DNA of 53,546 nucleotides from Acidimicrobiia bacterium. GTDB lineage: Bacteria > Actinomycetota > Acidimicrobiia > Acidimicrobiales > AC-14. The position numbers and the translations under genes are program-made. The notes beneath the pieces were generated by a model, which was not told where the DNA came from, made no database searches, and saw only the letters and a list, made by a program, of their open reading frames with translations. Location of the stretch: NCBI GenBank assembly GCA_023265025.1, contig JAHFUP010000031.1, forward strand, positions 1-53,546, read 5' to 3'. Positions 35,425-43,389 of the stretch are shown here, piece by piece. Position 1 is the stretch's first letter; the number at the start of each line of letters is the position of its first letter.

Positions 35425-35946
35425 ATGGCGAAGACGATCGACCTCCGGCGACATTTCCCGAACGACGGCGACGTCCTGACCGCTGACGGCGTGAAGGCGG
35501 CGGTGAAGGCCGGGAAGACGACGACCGGCCGCTACCAGCTGGCCGTCTCCAGCGGTGCGCAGCGCGCCACCCAGGCGGTGGCCTGCCTGCTCGCCGGCCA
35601 CGGGAAGGCCGTCGCCGGCGGCGTGACGGTCGATCCCGGCCTGCGCTCGCCCCACGAGAGCCGCTGGATCGAGCTGATCGGCCAGGCCGGTGGCGACGAC
35701 CTGGCGGCCATCCGGGCCCTGGACCCGGCCTTCGTGGCCGCCGAGGCGGTAGCCCTGAGCGGCGTGCTGCGCCGGGTGCTCGACGGCCTGAAGGACGGCG
35801 GCGCCGCGCTCGTCGTCGGCCACAGCCCCACCAACGAGGCGGCCGTGCTCGGGCTGACGGGCGAGCTGGTCGCGCCGATCGCCAAAGGGAAGGGCGTGCG
35901 GATCGTGGCCGACGGCGGGACGTTCGTGGTGTCGCCGCTGGCCTGA
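35425..35946 (+). CDS. Histidine phosphatase superfamily protein (SixA/PGM-like)
   Basis: 173 residues from ATG 35425. The order fits the superfamily: IDLRRHFPNDGD (catalytic Arg-His near the N-terminus), DVLTADGVKAAVKAG, LAVSSGAQRATQAVAC (second Arg) and ALVVGHSPTNEAAV (second His). The usual RHG is RHF here. The fold removes phosphate from phosphohistidine or small phospho-compounds through a phosphohistidine intermediate; substrate unknown. The start upstream at 35404 lacks support. Confidence 0.75.
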   Translation: MAKTIDLRRHFPNDGDVLTADGVKAAVKAGKTTTGRYQLAVSSGAQRATQAVACLLAGHGKAVAGGVTVDPGLRSPHESRWIELIGQAGGDDLAAIRALDPAFVAAEAVALSGVLRRVLDGLKDGGAALVVGHSPTNEAAVLGLTGELVAPIAKGKGVRIVADGGTFVVSPLA

Positions 35947-35950
35947 TGGG

Positions 35951-37186
35951 CTACCGCCGCGAAGCCGCCGCCATGTCGCGCACGCCGGCCCGCCACGCGT
36001 CGACGACGTCGTCGCCCGGGCAACGGCGCCGGCCGACGTAGCGGTCGAGAAAGTCCTCGCACGCGGCGACGGTGTCCCGACCCACGCCGAGGCGGGGCAG
36101 GGCGTCGATGGCGGCCGCGAAGCAGGCGTCGGCCGCGGTCGCCAGACCCGGATGGCCGAGCCCGTGGGCGGCTGCCTGGGCCCAACACCCGGCGACCGGA
36201 CGGCACGCCCGCTCCGCTCGGGCCGAGGCCTCTGGGTCGTCAAGCAGGGCGGCCGTCACCGCCACCGCCACCTGCCACCACGGGTCGGGGACGGCGTCGA
36301 TCATCCGCAGCTCCAACCAGCCCTTGGGGCGCACGGGCGGGAAGAGCGTGGTGAGGTGGTAGTCGAGGTCGTCGAGCGTCGGATAGCCGAGCTCGTGGCC
36401 CTCCGCCATCCAGCGGGCGAAAGGGAGATCGCTGCGCACCGCCGGGAAGTGGTCGGGCCCGGCGCGGACGAGCATGACCCTCGCCGCCAGCGCGTAGCGG
36501 GCCCAGGAGTCGGCGGGCGGGAGGACCGAGAGCGCCGGCGCCGAGCGGCTGGGGTCGAGCGCGCCCCAGAGCTGCTGGCGCGACGAACGGGCGCCGGTCG
36601 GCCGCCCGCCGGCGAGCGGCGAGTTGGCGAACGCCGCCACCAGGACGGGGCCGACGGCGTGGGCCAGGCGCCAGCGTCGGGCGACGGCGGAAGGCTCGCC
36701 CAGGTCGACGTTCACTTGCACCGACGCGGTGCCGCACATCATGGCCAGGCCGGCGCCTCCGTCGCCGTCGAAGTACCGCTCCATCGCTTCGTAGCGGGGC
36801 GCGGGGACGACCCGCTCGTACGGCCGGGAGTCGAGGCCGGCGGCGGTGGTCCGGATCCCGGCGGCGCGCAGGCCGGCACGGAGGGCACCGAGGTCGGCGG
36901 CGGTGGCATCGACGGCTGCGCCGGCGCCGAGCTGCGGGCGGCTGCTGAGCTCGATCTGGCCGCCCGGCTCGACGGTGAGGCGGCCTCCCTTCGGAAGGGC
37001 GAGGCCGTCGATCAGCGAGAAGAGCTCAGTCGCCGCCGGCCGGCGGCCGGTGCCGTCGCTCGTCGCGGTGAGCAGCTCGAGCTCGACGCCGACCCGGCCC
37101 GAGGGGCCGGCGGCGGGGGTGAAGCAGTGTCGCCGGACGTGGTCGTGGACGGCGGCGGGGGTGAGGGACCGCGTGGGCGCGGGCAC
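35951..37186 (-). CDS. egtA: Ergothioneine pathway glutamate-cysteine ligase
   Basis: 411 residues. GCS2/EgtA features: GRVGVELELLT (metal/Glu site), LTVEPGGQIELSS, ASVQVNVDLG, and WLELRMIDAVP. EgtA makes gamma-glutamylcysteine, the sulfur donor for ergothioneine in actinobacteria. The usual egtB-egtE genes do not follow here, so the pathway would be encoded elsewhere, or the enzyme serves another thiol. GTG 37186 lies 3 bases after the stop of a 24-codon ORF. Confidence 0.85.
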   Translation of the reverse strand: MPAPTRSLTPAAVHDHVRRHCFTPAAGPSGRVGVELELLTATSDGTGRRPAATELFSLIDGLALPKGGRLTVEPGGQIELSSRPQLGAGAAVDATAADLGALRAGLRAAGIRTTAAGLDSRPYERVVPAPRYEAMERYFDGDGGAGLAMMCGTASVQVNVDLGEPSAVARRWRLAHAVGPVLVAAFANSPLAGGRPTGARSSRQQLWGALDPSRSAPALSVLPPADSWARYALAARVMLVRAGPDHFPAVRSDLPFARWMAEGHELGYPTLDDLDYHLTTLFPPVRPKGWLELRMIDAVPDPWWQVAVAVTAALLDDPEASARAERACRPVAGCWAQAAAHGLGHPGLATAADACFAAAIDALPRLGVGRDTVAACEDFLDRYVGRRRCPGDDVVDAWRAGVRDMAAASRR

Positions 37187-37189
37187 GGC

Positions 37190-37264
37190 CTACCTGTACC
37201 CGAAGGAGGCGGCAACCCATGTGAGGTTGCGGACGGGCGAGAGCCAGAGCTGCAGGCTGATCAA
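37190..37264 (-). CDS. 24-codon ORF immediately before egtA
   Basis: TTG 37264 is preceded by GAAAGGA at about seven bases and followed by a hydrophobic, Trp-containing peptide (ISLQLWLSPVRNLTWVAA then SFGYR). It ends 3 bases before the egtA start. Placement suggests translational coupling or attenuation. Without conservation evidence the call is tentative. Confidence 0.35.
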   Translation of the reverse strand: MISLQLWLSPVRNLTWVAASFGYR

Positions 37265-37289
37265 CGTCGTTCCTTTCGTGAGGGGCGGT

Positions 37290-38033
37290 TCAGGAGACAG
37301 GTGCCTGGGTGGCGTTGGCCACCGGGACGGCGAACGTCCGGCACCAGATGAGCACAGTCTGAGGGGCCTTCAGATCCACCCCCGCCGGCACGGCATAGTT
37401 CTGGCTGCCCTGGTTGCCCTTGAGGGGTCCGAGGTCGACGCCGGCGCCGGGCGCGCGGCGGTCCGCGCCGGGCACGAGGTACACGACATAGTCGGGCCCG
37501 TTCTGCACGTCGAAGTCCTCGAAGCGGACGAAGGCGGTGCCGTCGGCCAGCCGGTACAGCGATGCCGAGCCGGTGGCCCGGTGGTCGATGCCCCGCAGTG
37601 CGCCGGCGGTGAGGCGGACAGGCGCGGGCGGCGCGGTGGTCGTGGTCACCGGCGCCGCAGCCGGCGCTTCGGGCACCACCGAGGCCGGCGCCGCCTCGGG
37701 GACCGGCGCCGGCAGGCCCAGTTCGGCCGCCGTCTCCGGAAGGGACTCGATCACGGTCTCGTCGCGGAAGTAGGGCAGGACGATGAGGCCGAGGACGCCG
37801 GCGGCGATGAGGGCCGGGACGCCCGCCCGCACCACCGGACTGGCGACGAACCGCCGCAGCAGCCGGGACACGCCCACGAGGACGACGACCAGCAGCCCGA
37901 TCCGCACGAGGGCGGCCGGGCTCTTCACCGTGGCTTCGAACGGCCCGGGCCGCAGGGCGGCGAACGCAGCGACGGGGAGGGCGATGACGGCGACGTGGCC
38001 CCAACGCCGGCGGGATCCGAGTGCGGCGGCCAT
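37290..38033 (-). CDS. Membrane-anchored DM13-domain protein
   Basis: 247 residues. Three predicted membrane helices (about 12-28, 42-60, 68-88), a Pro/Ala/Thr linker, then a DM13 domain from about 140: [52 protein letters not shown] and a single Cys in [17 protein letters not shown]13 domains are proposed redox or cytochrome-like modules with one conserved Cys; this is family knowledge and unproven. It lies in a minus-strand series of membrane genes with the SecF-like protein. Confidence 0.8.
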   Translation of the reverse strand: MAAALGSRRRWGHVAVIALPVAAFAALRPGPFEATVKSPAALVRIGLLVVVLVGVSRLLRRFVASPVVRAGVPALIAAGVLGLIVLPYFRDETVIESLPETAAELGLPAPVPEAAPASVVPEAPAAAPVTTTTAPPAPVRLTAGALRGIDHRATGSASLYRLADGTAFVRFEDFDVQNGPDYVVYLVPGADRRAPGAGVDLGPLKGNQGSQNYAVPAGVDLKAPQTVLIWCRTFAVPVANATQAPVS

Positions 38034-38063
38034 GAAGGGACAGTCTCCCTGATGGCCCCCGCG

Positions 38064-38501
38064 TTACGGAGTCGGAGGCGCGCCGGCGGCGGCCAGCCGG
38101 GTGCCGACCTCAGACGGTATGGCGACGTGCCACCCGGAGCCTTCGAGCTCCGAGCGCGTCAGCTGCAGCGTGCCACCGGTCTGGCCCTGGCTGTCGAACC
38201 GGAACAGCCACACGTCGCCCTGGTCGACGACCTCCTGGACGTCGGCGGTCGAGAGCTGGCGCACGGAGCCCGCTGATGTCCAGCCGGTCTCGGTGCCGGG
38301 GCTGACCTCGATGTCGAGCGCGTAGACGGTCGGGTTCTCGAACGTGATGCGCGGGATCGTCGCCGGCCCGGCCGAGAAGCCGGCGAGGAAGTTGAGGGCG
38401 ACGGCGACGGCGAGTATGGCCACGACCACGCCGGCGCCGAGGCCGACCTTGTGGTGGACGCGGCCGGGTGTCGCGGTACGGGTGACGGCGGGAGGGCTCA
38501 T
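38064..38501 (-). CDS. Single-pass membrane hypothetical protein
   Basis: 145 residues from ATG 38501. One membrane helix (GLGAGVVVAILAVAVALNFLAGF cut at about 22-44) and a beta-rich outside domain with ITFENPTVYALDIEVSP and VWLFRFDSQGQTGG. No family name is known to me. Adjacent, same-strand DM13 and SecF-like genes suggest one functional group at the membrane. Confidence 0.6.
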   Translation of the reverse strand: MSPPAVTRTATPGRVHHKVGLGAGVVVAILAVAVALNFLAGFSAGPATIPRITFENPTVYALDIEVSPGTETGWTSAGSVRQLSTADVQEVVDQGDVWLFRFDSQGQTGGTLQLTRSELEGSGWHVAIPSEVGTRLAAAGAPPTP

Positions 38502-38559
38502 GCGTGGTCCTTTCCGGACGCGACGGGGAACAGGCGGATGGGGAAACGGCGGCGGTCGC

Positions 38560-39126
38560 TCAACGGGAGGCCCCCACCGGCCGGCGGGCCCTGGGAGGCG
38601 CCGGCGGCGGCCCGGCTCGACGGTCACGGCGACCCTCGAACCACACGGCCAGAGGCGTGGCGGTGAACACGGACGAATAGGTACCCACGAGGATGCCCAC
38701 GAGAAGCGCGAGCGCGAAGTCGGTCAACGTCTCCCCGCCGAGGACGTACAGCGCCACCAGGATGAACAAGGCTCCCAGGCCGGTGTTGATCGTCCGGGGG
38801 ACGGTCTCCAGGCATGCGTCGTTGGCCACGTCGACTAGAGGGTCTCGGCTCCGGGACCGCCGCAGCCCACGGATCCGGTCGAAGACGACGACCGAGTCGT
38901 TGATCGAATAGCCGATCACCGTCAGCAGGGCGGCGAGGAAGACCCCGTCGAGGGTCTTGCCCAGCCAGGCGAAGAGTCCGAGCAGCAGGAGGACGTCATG
39001 GGCCATGGCGGTGACCGCGCCGGCGGCGTAGGTCCAACGGAAGCGGACGGCGAGGTAGGCCAGCTGGGCCGCGAGCGCCAGCCCGAGCGCGATGAGCGCT
39101 TTGCGGCGGAGCTCCTGGCCGATCAC
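38560..39126 (-). CDS. SecF-like membrane domain protein lacking the N-terminal SecF region
   Basis: 188 residues. The RND-type membrane core of SecF is plain: IGQELRRKALIALGLALAAQ, HDVLLLLGLFAWLGK, the signature VIGYSINDSVVVFDRIR and RTINTGLGALFILVALY, then GTYSSVFTATPLAVW. SecF helps SecD pull exported proteins out using the proton gradient. Normal SecF is about 300 or more residues and has an N-terminal helix plus a conserved periplasmic domain; both are missing. GTG 39126 is chosen because it overlaps the stop of a 37-codon ORF (GTGA); the GTG three codons earlier (39135) is possible. Either a specialised orphan or a truncated gene. Confidence 0.75.
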   Translation of the reverse strand: MIGQELRRKALIALGLALAAQLAYLAVRFRWTYAAGAVTAMAHDVLLLLGLFAWLGKTLDGVFLAALLTVIGYSINDSVVVFDRIRGLRRSRSRDPLVDVANDACLETVPRTINTGLGALFILVALYVLGGETLTDFALALLVGILVGTYSSVFTATPLAVWFEGRRDRRAGPPPAPPRARRPVGASR

Positions 39127-39236
39127 CGGGCCCACGAGCCAACGCCGGGAGTGGCGCAGGACGTTCGGGCGCTGAGGAAAGTCGCACCCAGGATCGTGGC
39201 GAGCACCGCGGCGGCGCGACAGCGCAGCTTCTTCAC
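39123..39236 (-). CDS. 37-residue signal-peptide-like ORF coupled to the SecF-like gene
   Basis: GTG 39236 has GGAGGT nine bases upstream. The peptide looks like a bare signal sequence: KKLRC start, hydrophobic core AAAVLATILGATFLSA, then a short Cys-containing tail. The stop overlaps the SecF-like start as GTGA. It may be a tiny secreted or membrane peptide, or the displaced N-terminal helix of an ancestral SecF after a frameshift. The strong ribosome site argues that it is translated. Confidence 0.5.
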   Translation of the reverse strand: MKKLRCRAAAVLATILGATFLSARTSCATPGVGSWAR

Positions 39237-39293
39237 TTCGGGGACACCTCCGGCTCGGCCCGCGCCGGCGAGGCGCGGGCGACAGTTCGCGGA

Positions 39294-39665
39294 CTACGCG
39301 AGCAGGAGCGGGGGTGCCCTCAGGGCGATGGCGTGGCGACGGGCGTGGAGGGGCCGGTGGTCAGGCCGGAACGCCGACGCCCGCCGGCGGAGCGCGGCGG
39401 GCAGGGCGACGACGGTGCCGAGGAGGGCGGCGAGGAGGAGGCCCCGGAGCGGGGCGTTGTGGGTGGCGGCCCGGACGTCGTCGCCGACTCTCGCGGGGAG
39501 GACGGCCGGATCGGCCGAGGCGGACAGCACGCCGACCGCCGCCGGCGTCGCGGTGTCCGCCGGGCCCGTCGGGCCGGCGCCGGTGAGGTGGCCGGCGGTG
39601 GCCGCGAGGAGGCAGAGCGCCCACAGGGCGAAGGTCCACCTGCGGTTGATCCGGGACCCGGCCAC
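39294..39665 (-). CDS. Small two-helix membrane protein
   Basis: 123 residues from GTG 39665. Helix one about 9-28 (TFALWALCLLAATAGHL), a Pro/Ala/Asp linker, helix two about 73-92 (LRGLLLAALLGTVVALPAAL), and a basic His/Arg-rich end (RRHAIALRAPPLLLA). The terminal LRAPPLL motif recurs at the C-terminus of some small actinobacterial membrane proteins. Function unknown. First in the cluster with the SecF-like and DM13 genes. Confidence 0.55.
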   Translation of the reverse strand: MAGSRINRRWTFALWALCLLAATAGHLTGAGPTGPADTATPAAVGVLSASADPAVLPARVGDDVRAATHNAPLRGLLLAALLGTVVALPAALRRRASAFRPDHRPLHARRHAIALRAPPLLLA

Positions 39666-39686
39666 CGGACCAGGGTACTGGGACCC

Positions 39687-39866
39687 CTACGGTTGCATGC
39701 CCCGCCGGCTGGCCACGAGGCCGACCACGCCGACCACGATGAGCAGCACCGGCCAGGTCCAACGGGCGGCGAGGCCGGCGCCCTGGCTCAGGAGGGAGAC
39801 GAGCCCGAGGCCGGCGAAGGCGATGCCGGCCATGAGCGAAACGACGTCGAGGTCATGTGGCCGCAC
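39687..39866 (-). CDS. Small two-helix membrane protein
   Basis: 59 residues from GTG 39866. Two helices (LMAGIAFAGLGLVSLL and WPVLLIVVGVVGLVAS) resembling the short DUF5668/LiaF-type membrane hairpin. It overlaps the end of the PspC/LiaF-like gene by 14 bp and is probably co-translated with it. Confidence 0.6.
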   Translation of the reverse strand: MRPHDLDVVSLMAGIAFAGLGLVSLLSQGAGLAARWTWPVLLIVVGVVGLVASRRGMQP

Positions 39867-41082
39867 GGCGCACCTCCACCAGGCCCATGCCGGCATCCGC
39901 CCGCAGGATCAACCGGCCGGCACCTTCACGGCCGGGGTCGGTGAGCTGGCGGCCGATGTCGAGGCCGTCCGACTCGTGCCCCAGCAGCATGAGATCGCCG
40001 GCACCGACGTGGGCGTCGATGTCGACGGCGACGTCGACCGGCACCCGGATGTCGAGGTGGCCGGCGGCGACGGAGGCCACGATCGTGACCGTCTCGCCGT
40101 GGAGGTCGACCGCGGTCAGGTCGAGGACCAGCTGGCCGGCGGCCAGGCGGTAGGGGCTGCGGATCTCCCCGATGCCGACGGGCCGGAAGCTCACGTCGCC
40201 GGCGCCGCCCCGGACGGGGACGTCGTCGACCACCGCGGCGCCGGCCAGGGCCACGGCCAGGACCAGCCCGACCGGGATGAGCCACTTGGCCCGGCCCCGC
40301 CAGGCGCCGAAGATCAGCGCGCCGCCGGTCAGCAGGAGGGCGAGGCAGAGACCGGTCGTCACCGACGCCCCCACCAGGCTCAGCCCGCCGGCCAGGACGG
40401 CCAGAAGGCTGAGGGTGACGGGGACGACGGCCGAACGGGGCTTGGCCTCCTTCGCCCTTCCCGACGACTTCGCCCTTCCCGACGACTGAGTCCCGACCGC
40501 CGTCAGCTGGGCGGTCGGCGGGTCGTCGGCGAGCGTCGTGGCGTCGGCGGCAGCCTCACGCGGCGCCGCTTCGGGGTCGAAGACGACCGGTGCGGGCGCC
40601 CTGTCGGTGTCGCCCGAGGGCGGGGCCGGGGGCGCGGGCGGGGTCGGCAGGCCGGCGTCGTCGGACTTGTGGCGGGACCACAGGAAGAGCCCGCCCAGGC
40701 CGACCAGGACCAGGCCGAAGGTGAAGTTCTCTTTGGTGCCGCCCATGTTGTCGAGGAGGATCAGCACGCCGACTCCGGCCAGGACGGCGGCGGCGAGCTT
40801 CGACTTCCGCTCGCTGCCGAACCGGTGGAGGGCGTCGGCGCCGGCGTCGTCGGGGATCATCAACCAGCCGATGAGGTAGAGCAGGATGCCCGATCCGCCG
40901 GCGAGGGTCAGCACCACGAAGGCGATGCGGAAGACGACGGGGTCGATGCCGAAGTAGCGGCCGAGGCCGCCGGCCAGCCCGCCGACCACCTTGTCGTCGG
41001 TGGAGCGGGTAAGCCGGTTCCCGGGCTGCCGGTACGGTGGGGGCGGTTCGGAAGGGGCGTTGGTGTCGTTCACGGTTTCCAT
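39853..41082 (-). CDS. PspC-domain / LiaF-like membrane protein
   Basis: 409 residues from ATG 41082. N-terminal PspC domain (LTRSTDDKVVGGLAGGLGRYFGID and LLYLIGWLMIP), two to four further helices, a Pro-rich linker, then a C-terminal LiaF/DUF4097-type beta-helix region (ESDGLDIGRQL, ADAGMGLVEVRR). PspC and LiaF proteins sense envelope stress and modulate a neighbouring two-component system. It is divergent from a PspC-bearing histidine kinase, as expected for such a locus. Confidence 0.8.
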   Translation of the reverse strand: METVNDTNAPSEPPPPYRQPGNRLTRSTDDKVVGGLAGGLGRYFGIDPVVFRIAFVVLTLAGGSGILLYLIGWLMIPDDAGADALHRFGSERKSKLAAAVLAGVGVLILLDNMGGTKENFTFGLVLVGLGGLFLWSRHKSDDAGLPTPPAPPAPPSGDTDRAPAPVVFDPEAAPREAAADATTLADDPPTAQLTAVGTQSSGRAKSSGRAKEAKPRSAVVPVTLSLLAVLAGGLSLVGASVTTGLCLALLLTGGALIFGAWRGRAKWLIPVGLVLAVALAGAAVVDDVPVRGGAGDVSFRPVGIGEIRSPYRLAAGQLVLDLTAVDLHGETVTIVASVAAGHLDIRVPVDVAVDIDAHVGAGDLMLLGHESDGLDIGRQLTDPGREGAGRLILRADAGMGLVEVRRAAT

Positions 41083-41151
41083 GGGCTGATCGTGCGCCTG
41101 TCGGCCCCCGGCATCCATCCGGGACGTCCCTGGTCGATCCCGTAGGGATAC

Positions 41152-41168
41152 GTACGGAAGGGTACGGA
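41152..41168. promoter_or_regulatory. GTACGGA direct repeat in the PspC divergent region
   Basis: GTACGGA occurs at 41152-41158 and again at 41162-41168, exactly ten bases (one helical turn) apart, between the two divergent PspC genes. This fits side-by-side binding of a NarL-type regulator, likely the one encoded downstream. A perfect GTAC core is part of each copy. Confidence 0.4.
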
Positions 41169-41214
41169 CTTCCTCCCGTGGTCAGGCCGACTGGCCCATG
41201 GGATCATCGGAACG

Positions 41215-42447
41215 GTGAGCAGCGAGACCACACTGCTGCGGCGCATCAGTCGCAGCCGCACCGACCGCCTCCTCGGCGGCGTCTGTGGGGGCATCGCCCG
41301 GGCGACGGGCATCGACTCGCTGGTCGTGCGGGTGGCGGTCGTCGCTCTCACAGTCGCCGGCGGCACCGGCGCTCTTCTGTACGTGGTCGCCTGGCTGATG
41401 CTCCCCGAGGAGGGGAGCGACCGCTCGTTGGCCCACGCCGCCGCCGTCGACCGCGGGCGGGACCTCGGTGAGGTGCTGGCCATCGGCTCCATCGTGCTCG
41501 GCGTCATCCTGCTCGTACGGGCGACCGGCGTCTGGTTCAGTGACGCCCTGGTCTGGCCGCTGCTCCTGGCCGGCGTCGGGCTGGCCGTCATCTGGCGCCA
41601 GGCCGGCGACGAGGACCGGTCCTCGATCATGAAGGTCGTCGACCGCCTGCCCCGTCCCGGCGCCGGGCCGGCGCCGGCCGACCTCCGCTCCCGCCGGGCC
41701 GCGCTGGCCCGCGTCGCCCTGGGTGTGGCGTTGGTGGTCAGCGGCGTCGGCGCCTTCCTGGCCGCCAGCGACGCCTTCTCGGCGGTGCGCCAGGGCGTAC
41801 TGGCGAGTGCCGGCATTGTGGGCGGGCTGGCCCTCATCACCGGACCGTTCTGGGTCCGGATGGGCCGCGACCTCGCGTCGGAGCGGCGCAAGCGCATCCG
41901 CTCGGAGGAGCGGGCCGAGGTGGCCGCCCACCTCCACGACTCGGTCCTGCAGACCCTCGCCCTCATCCAGCGCAACGCGGACGACCCCCGGGCCGTCGTC
42001 ACCATGGCCCGTCGCCAGGAGCGGGAGCTGCGGGGATGGCTGTTCGAGAACGAGCAGGACATGCCCGGCGCCGAGACGCTGGCCGCCGGCCTGGCCCGGG
42101 CCGGCGAGGAGGTCGAGGGGCTCCACGGCGTCAGCATCGACGTCGTCGCGGTGGGCGACCTCCCGCTGGACGACCGCACCCGCGCCCTGGTGGCCGCGGC
42201 CCGGGAGGCCATGGTGAACGCGGCCAAGTGGTCGGGCGACGAGACGGTGTCGGTGTACGCCGAGGTCCGTGACGGCGAGGCGTCGGTGTTCGTCCGGGAC
42301 TGGGGCGCCGGCTTCGACCTCGAAACGGTGGCGCCCGACCGGCACGGCGTCCGGGAGTCCATCGTCGAGCGGATGGCCCGCCACGGCGGCAAGGCCGTGG
42401 TCCGGTCGACGCTCGGGGAGGGCACGGAAGTGGAGCTGCGACTATGA
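41215..42447 (+). CDS. PspC-domain sensor histidine kinase
   Basis: 410 residues from GTG 41215. An N-terminal PspC domain (RLLGGVCGGIARATGID, LLYVVAWLMLP) is followed by further helices (about 90-130 and 165-215). The cytoplasmic kinase has HLHDSVLQTLAL with phospho-acceptor His241 and a HATPase domain: REAMVNAAKW (N-box), RDWGAGFD (G1) and GEGTEVELRL. This is the usual actinobacterial PspC-kinase that reads envelope stress. It overlaps the regulator start as ATGA. Confidence 0.9.
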   Translation: MSSETTLLRRISRSRTDRLLGGVCGGIARATGIDSLVVRVAVVALTVAGGTGALLYVVAWLMLPEEGSDRSLAHAAAVDRGRDLGEVLAIGSIVLGVILLVRATGVWFSDALVWPLLLAGVGLAVIWRQAGDEDRSSIMKVVDRLPRPGAGPAPADLRSRRAALARVALGVALVVSGVGAFLAASDAFSAVRQGVLASAGIVGGLALITGPFWVRMGRDLASERRKRIRSEERAEVAAHLHDSVLQTLALIQRNADDPRAVVTMARRQERELRGWLFENEQDMPGAETLAAGLARAGEEVEGLHGVSIDVVAVGDLPLDDRTRALVAAAREAMVNAAKWSGDETVSVYAEVRDGEASVFVRDWGAGFDLETVAPDRHGVRESIVERMARHGGKAVVRSTLGEGTEVELRL

Positions 42448-43091
42448 CCTCCACCGCGAAGCCTCGGGTGTTCCTTGTCGACGACCACGAGCTGTTCCGC
42501 TCCGGGGTGCGGGCCGAGCTGGGCGACTCGGTCGACGTCGTGGGTGAGGCGTCGGAGGTCCGAGCGGCCATCGAGATGATCCTGGAGCGCCGGCCGGAGG
42601 TCGTCCTGCTCGACGTCCACCTCCCCGACGGCGGCGGCCGGGCCGTTGTCCAAGGGGTGGCGCCCCAGGCGCCGGAGGTCCGGTTCCTGGCGCTGTCGGT
42701 GTCCGACGCCGCCGAGGACGTCATCGGGGTGATCCGGGCCGGCGCCCGGGGCTACGTGACCAAGACGATCTCCGGCCCCGAGCTGGCCGACGCCATCCGG
42801 CGCGTCGCTGACGGCGACGTGGTGTTCTCCCGGCGCCTGGCCGGCTTCGTCCTCGACGCCTTCGCCGCCAGCCCCGGCCCGTCCGCCGACCCTGACCTCG
42901 ACCAGCTCACCGCACGGGAGCAGGAGGTCCTCCGCCTGATCGCCCGGGGCTACCCCTACAAGGCCATCGCCAAGGAGCTGGTGATCTCGGCCCGGACGGT
43001 GGAGACCCATGTGTCGTCGGTCCTCCACAAGCTCCAGCTGTCCAACCGCCACGACCTGACCCGGTGGGCCACCGAGCGCCGGCTCATCTGA
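42444..43091 (+). CDS. NarL/LuxR-family response regulator
   Basis: 215 residues. Receiver with VFLVDDHELFR, phospho-acceptor Asp57 in VVLLDVHLPDGGG, Ser85 and Lys107 (GYVTKTIS). LuxR-type HTH at about 152-212 (LTAREQEVLRLIARGYPYKAIA and TVETHVSSVLHKL). Translationally coupled to the kinase by a 4-base overlap, so it is the cognate partner. Likely targets include the divergent LiaF-like gene. Confidence 0.92.
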   Translation: MTSTAKPRVFLVDDHELFRSGVRAELGDSVDVVGEASEVRAAIEMILERRPEVVLLDVHLPDGGGRAVVQGVAPQAPEVRFLALSVSDAAEDVIGVIRAGARGYVTKTISGPELADAIRRVADGDVVFSRRLAGFVLDAFAASPGPSADPDLDQLTAREQEVLRLIARGYPYKAIAKELVISARTVETHVSSVLHKLQLSNRHDLTRWATERRLI

Positions 43092-43149
43092 CTAGGGGCC
43101 AATCCGGCCCGCCTCCGGGCTGCGGTGTGCCATGCTTGTCCGGTCGCAT

Positions 43150-43224
43150 GGTGGCCGTAGCTCAGCAGGTTAGAGCGCCAGGTTGTGGCCCTGGAGGTCG
43201 GGGGTTCAAGTCCCCTCGGTCACC
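43150..43224 (+). tRNA. tRNA-His(GTG)
   Basis: Acceptor GTGGCCG pairs with CGGTCAC; D-arm GTAGCTCAGCAGGTTAGAGC; anticodon stem-loop CCAGGTTGTGGCCCTGG with anticodon GTG; T-arm GGGGGTTCAAGTCCCC. A genomic G at -1 faces the discriminator C, the histidine identity pair. No CCA is encoded. Confidence 0.95.
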
Positions 43225-43258
43225 CTCGGGGGTATCGGTCTTCAAGACGTAATTGCGG

Positions 43259-43334
43259 GCGCCTCTAGCTCAACTGGCAGAGCAACAGACTCTTAATCTG
43301 TGGGTTCAGGGTTCGAGTCCCTGGGGGCGCACCA
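43259..43334 (+). tRNA. tRNA-Lys(CTT)
   Basis: Acceptor GCGCCTC pairs with GGGGCGC; anticodon stem-loop CAGACTCTTAATCTG gives CTT; T-arm CAGGGTTCGAGTCCCTG; discriminator A and an encoded CCA (43332-43334). The 3' end is the likely attachment site of the integrase-bearing island that starts immediately to the right. Confidence 0.95.
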
Positions 43335-43389
43335 CCAAAAAGTCGCAGGTCAGAGCGGTTTCCTGGCCCCCGTGAGCGCTGGGTAATCG

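Noticed and set aside
38998-41145. 715-codon open frame on the plus strand
   Set aside because: Arg/Gly/Asp-rich composition typical of an antisense frame in high-GC DNA. The opposite strand encodes recognisable SecF-like, membrane and PspC genes.
41070-43052. 660-codon open frame on the minus strand
   Set aside because: Antisense to the PspC kinase and its regulator; no family likeness, low-complexity Ser/Arg/Pro sequence.
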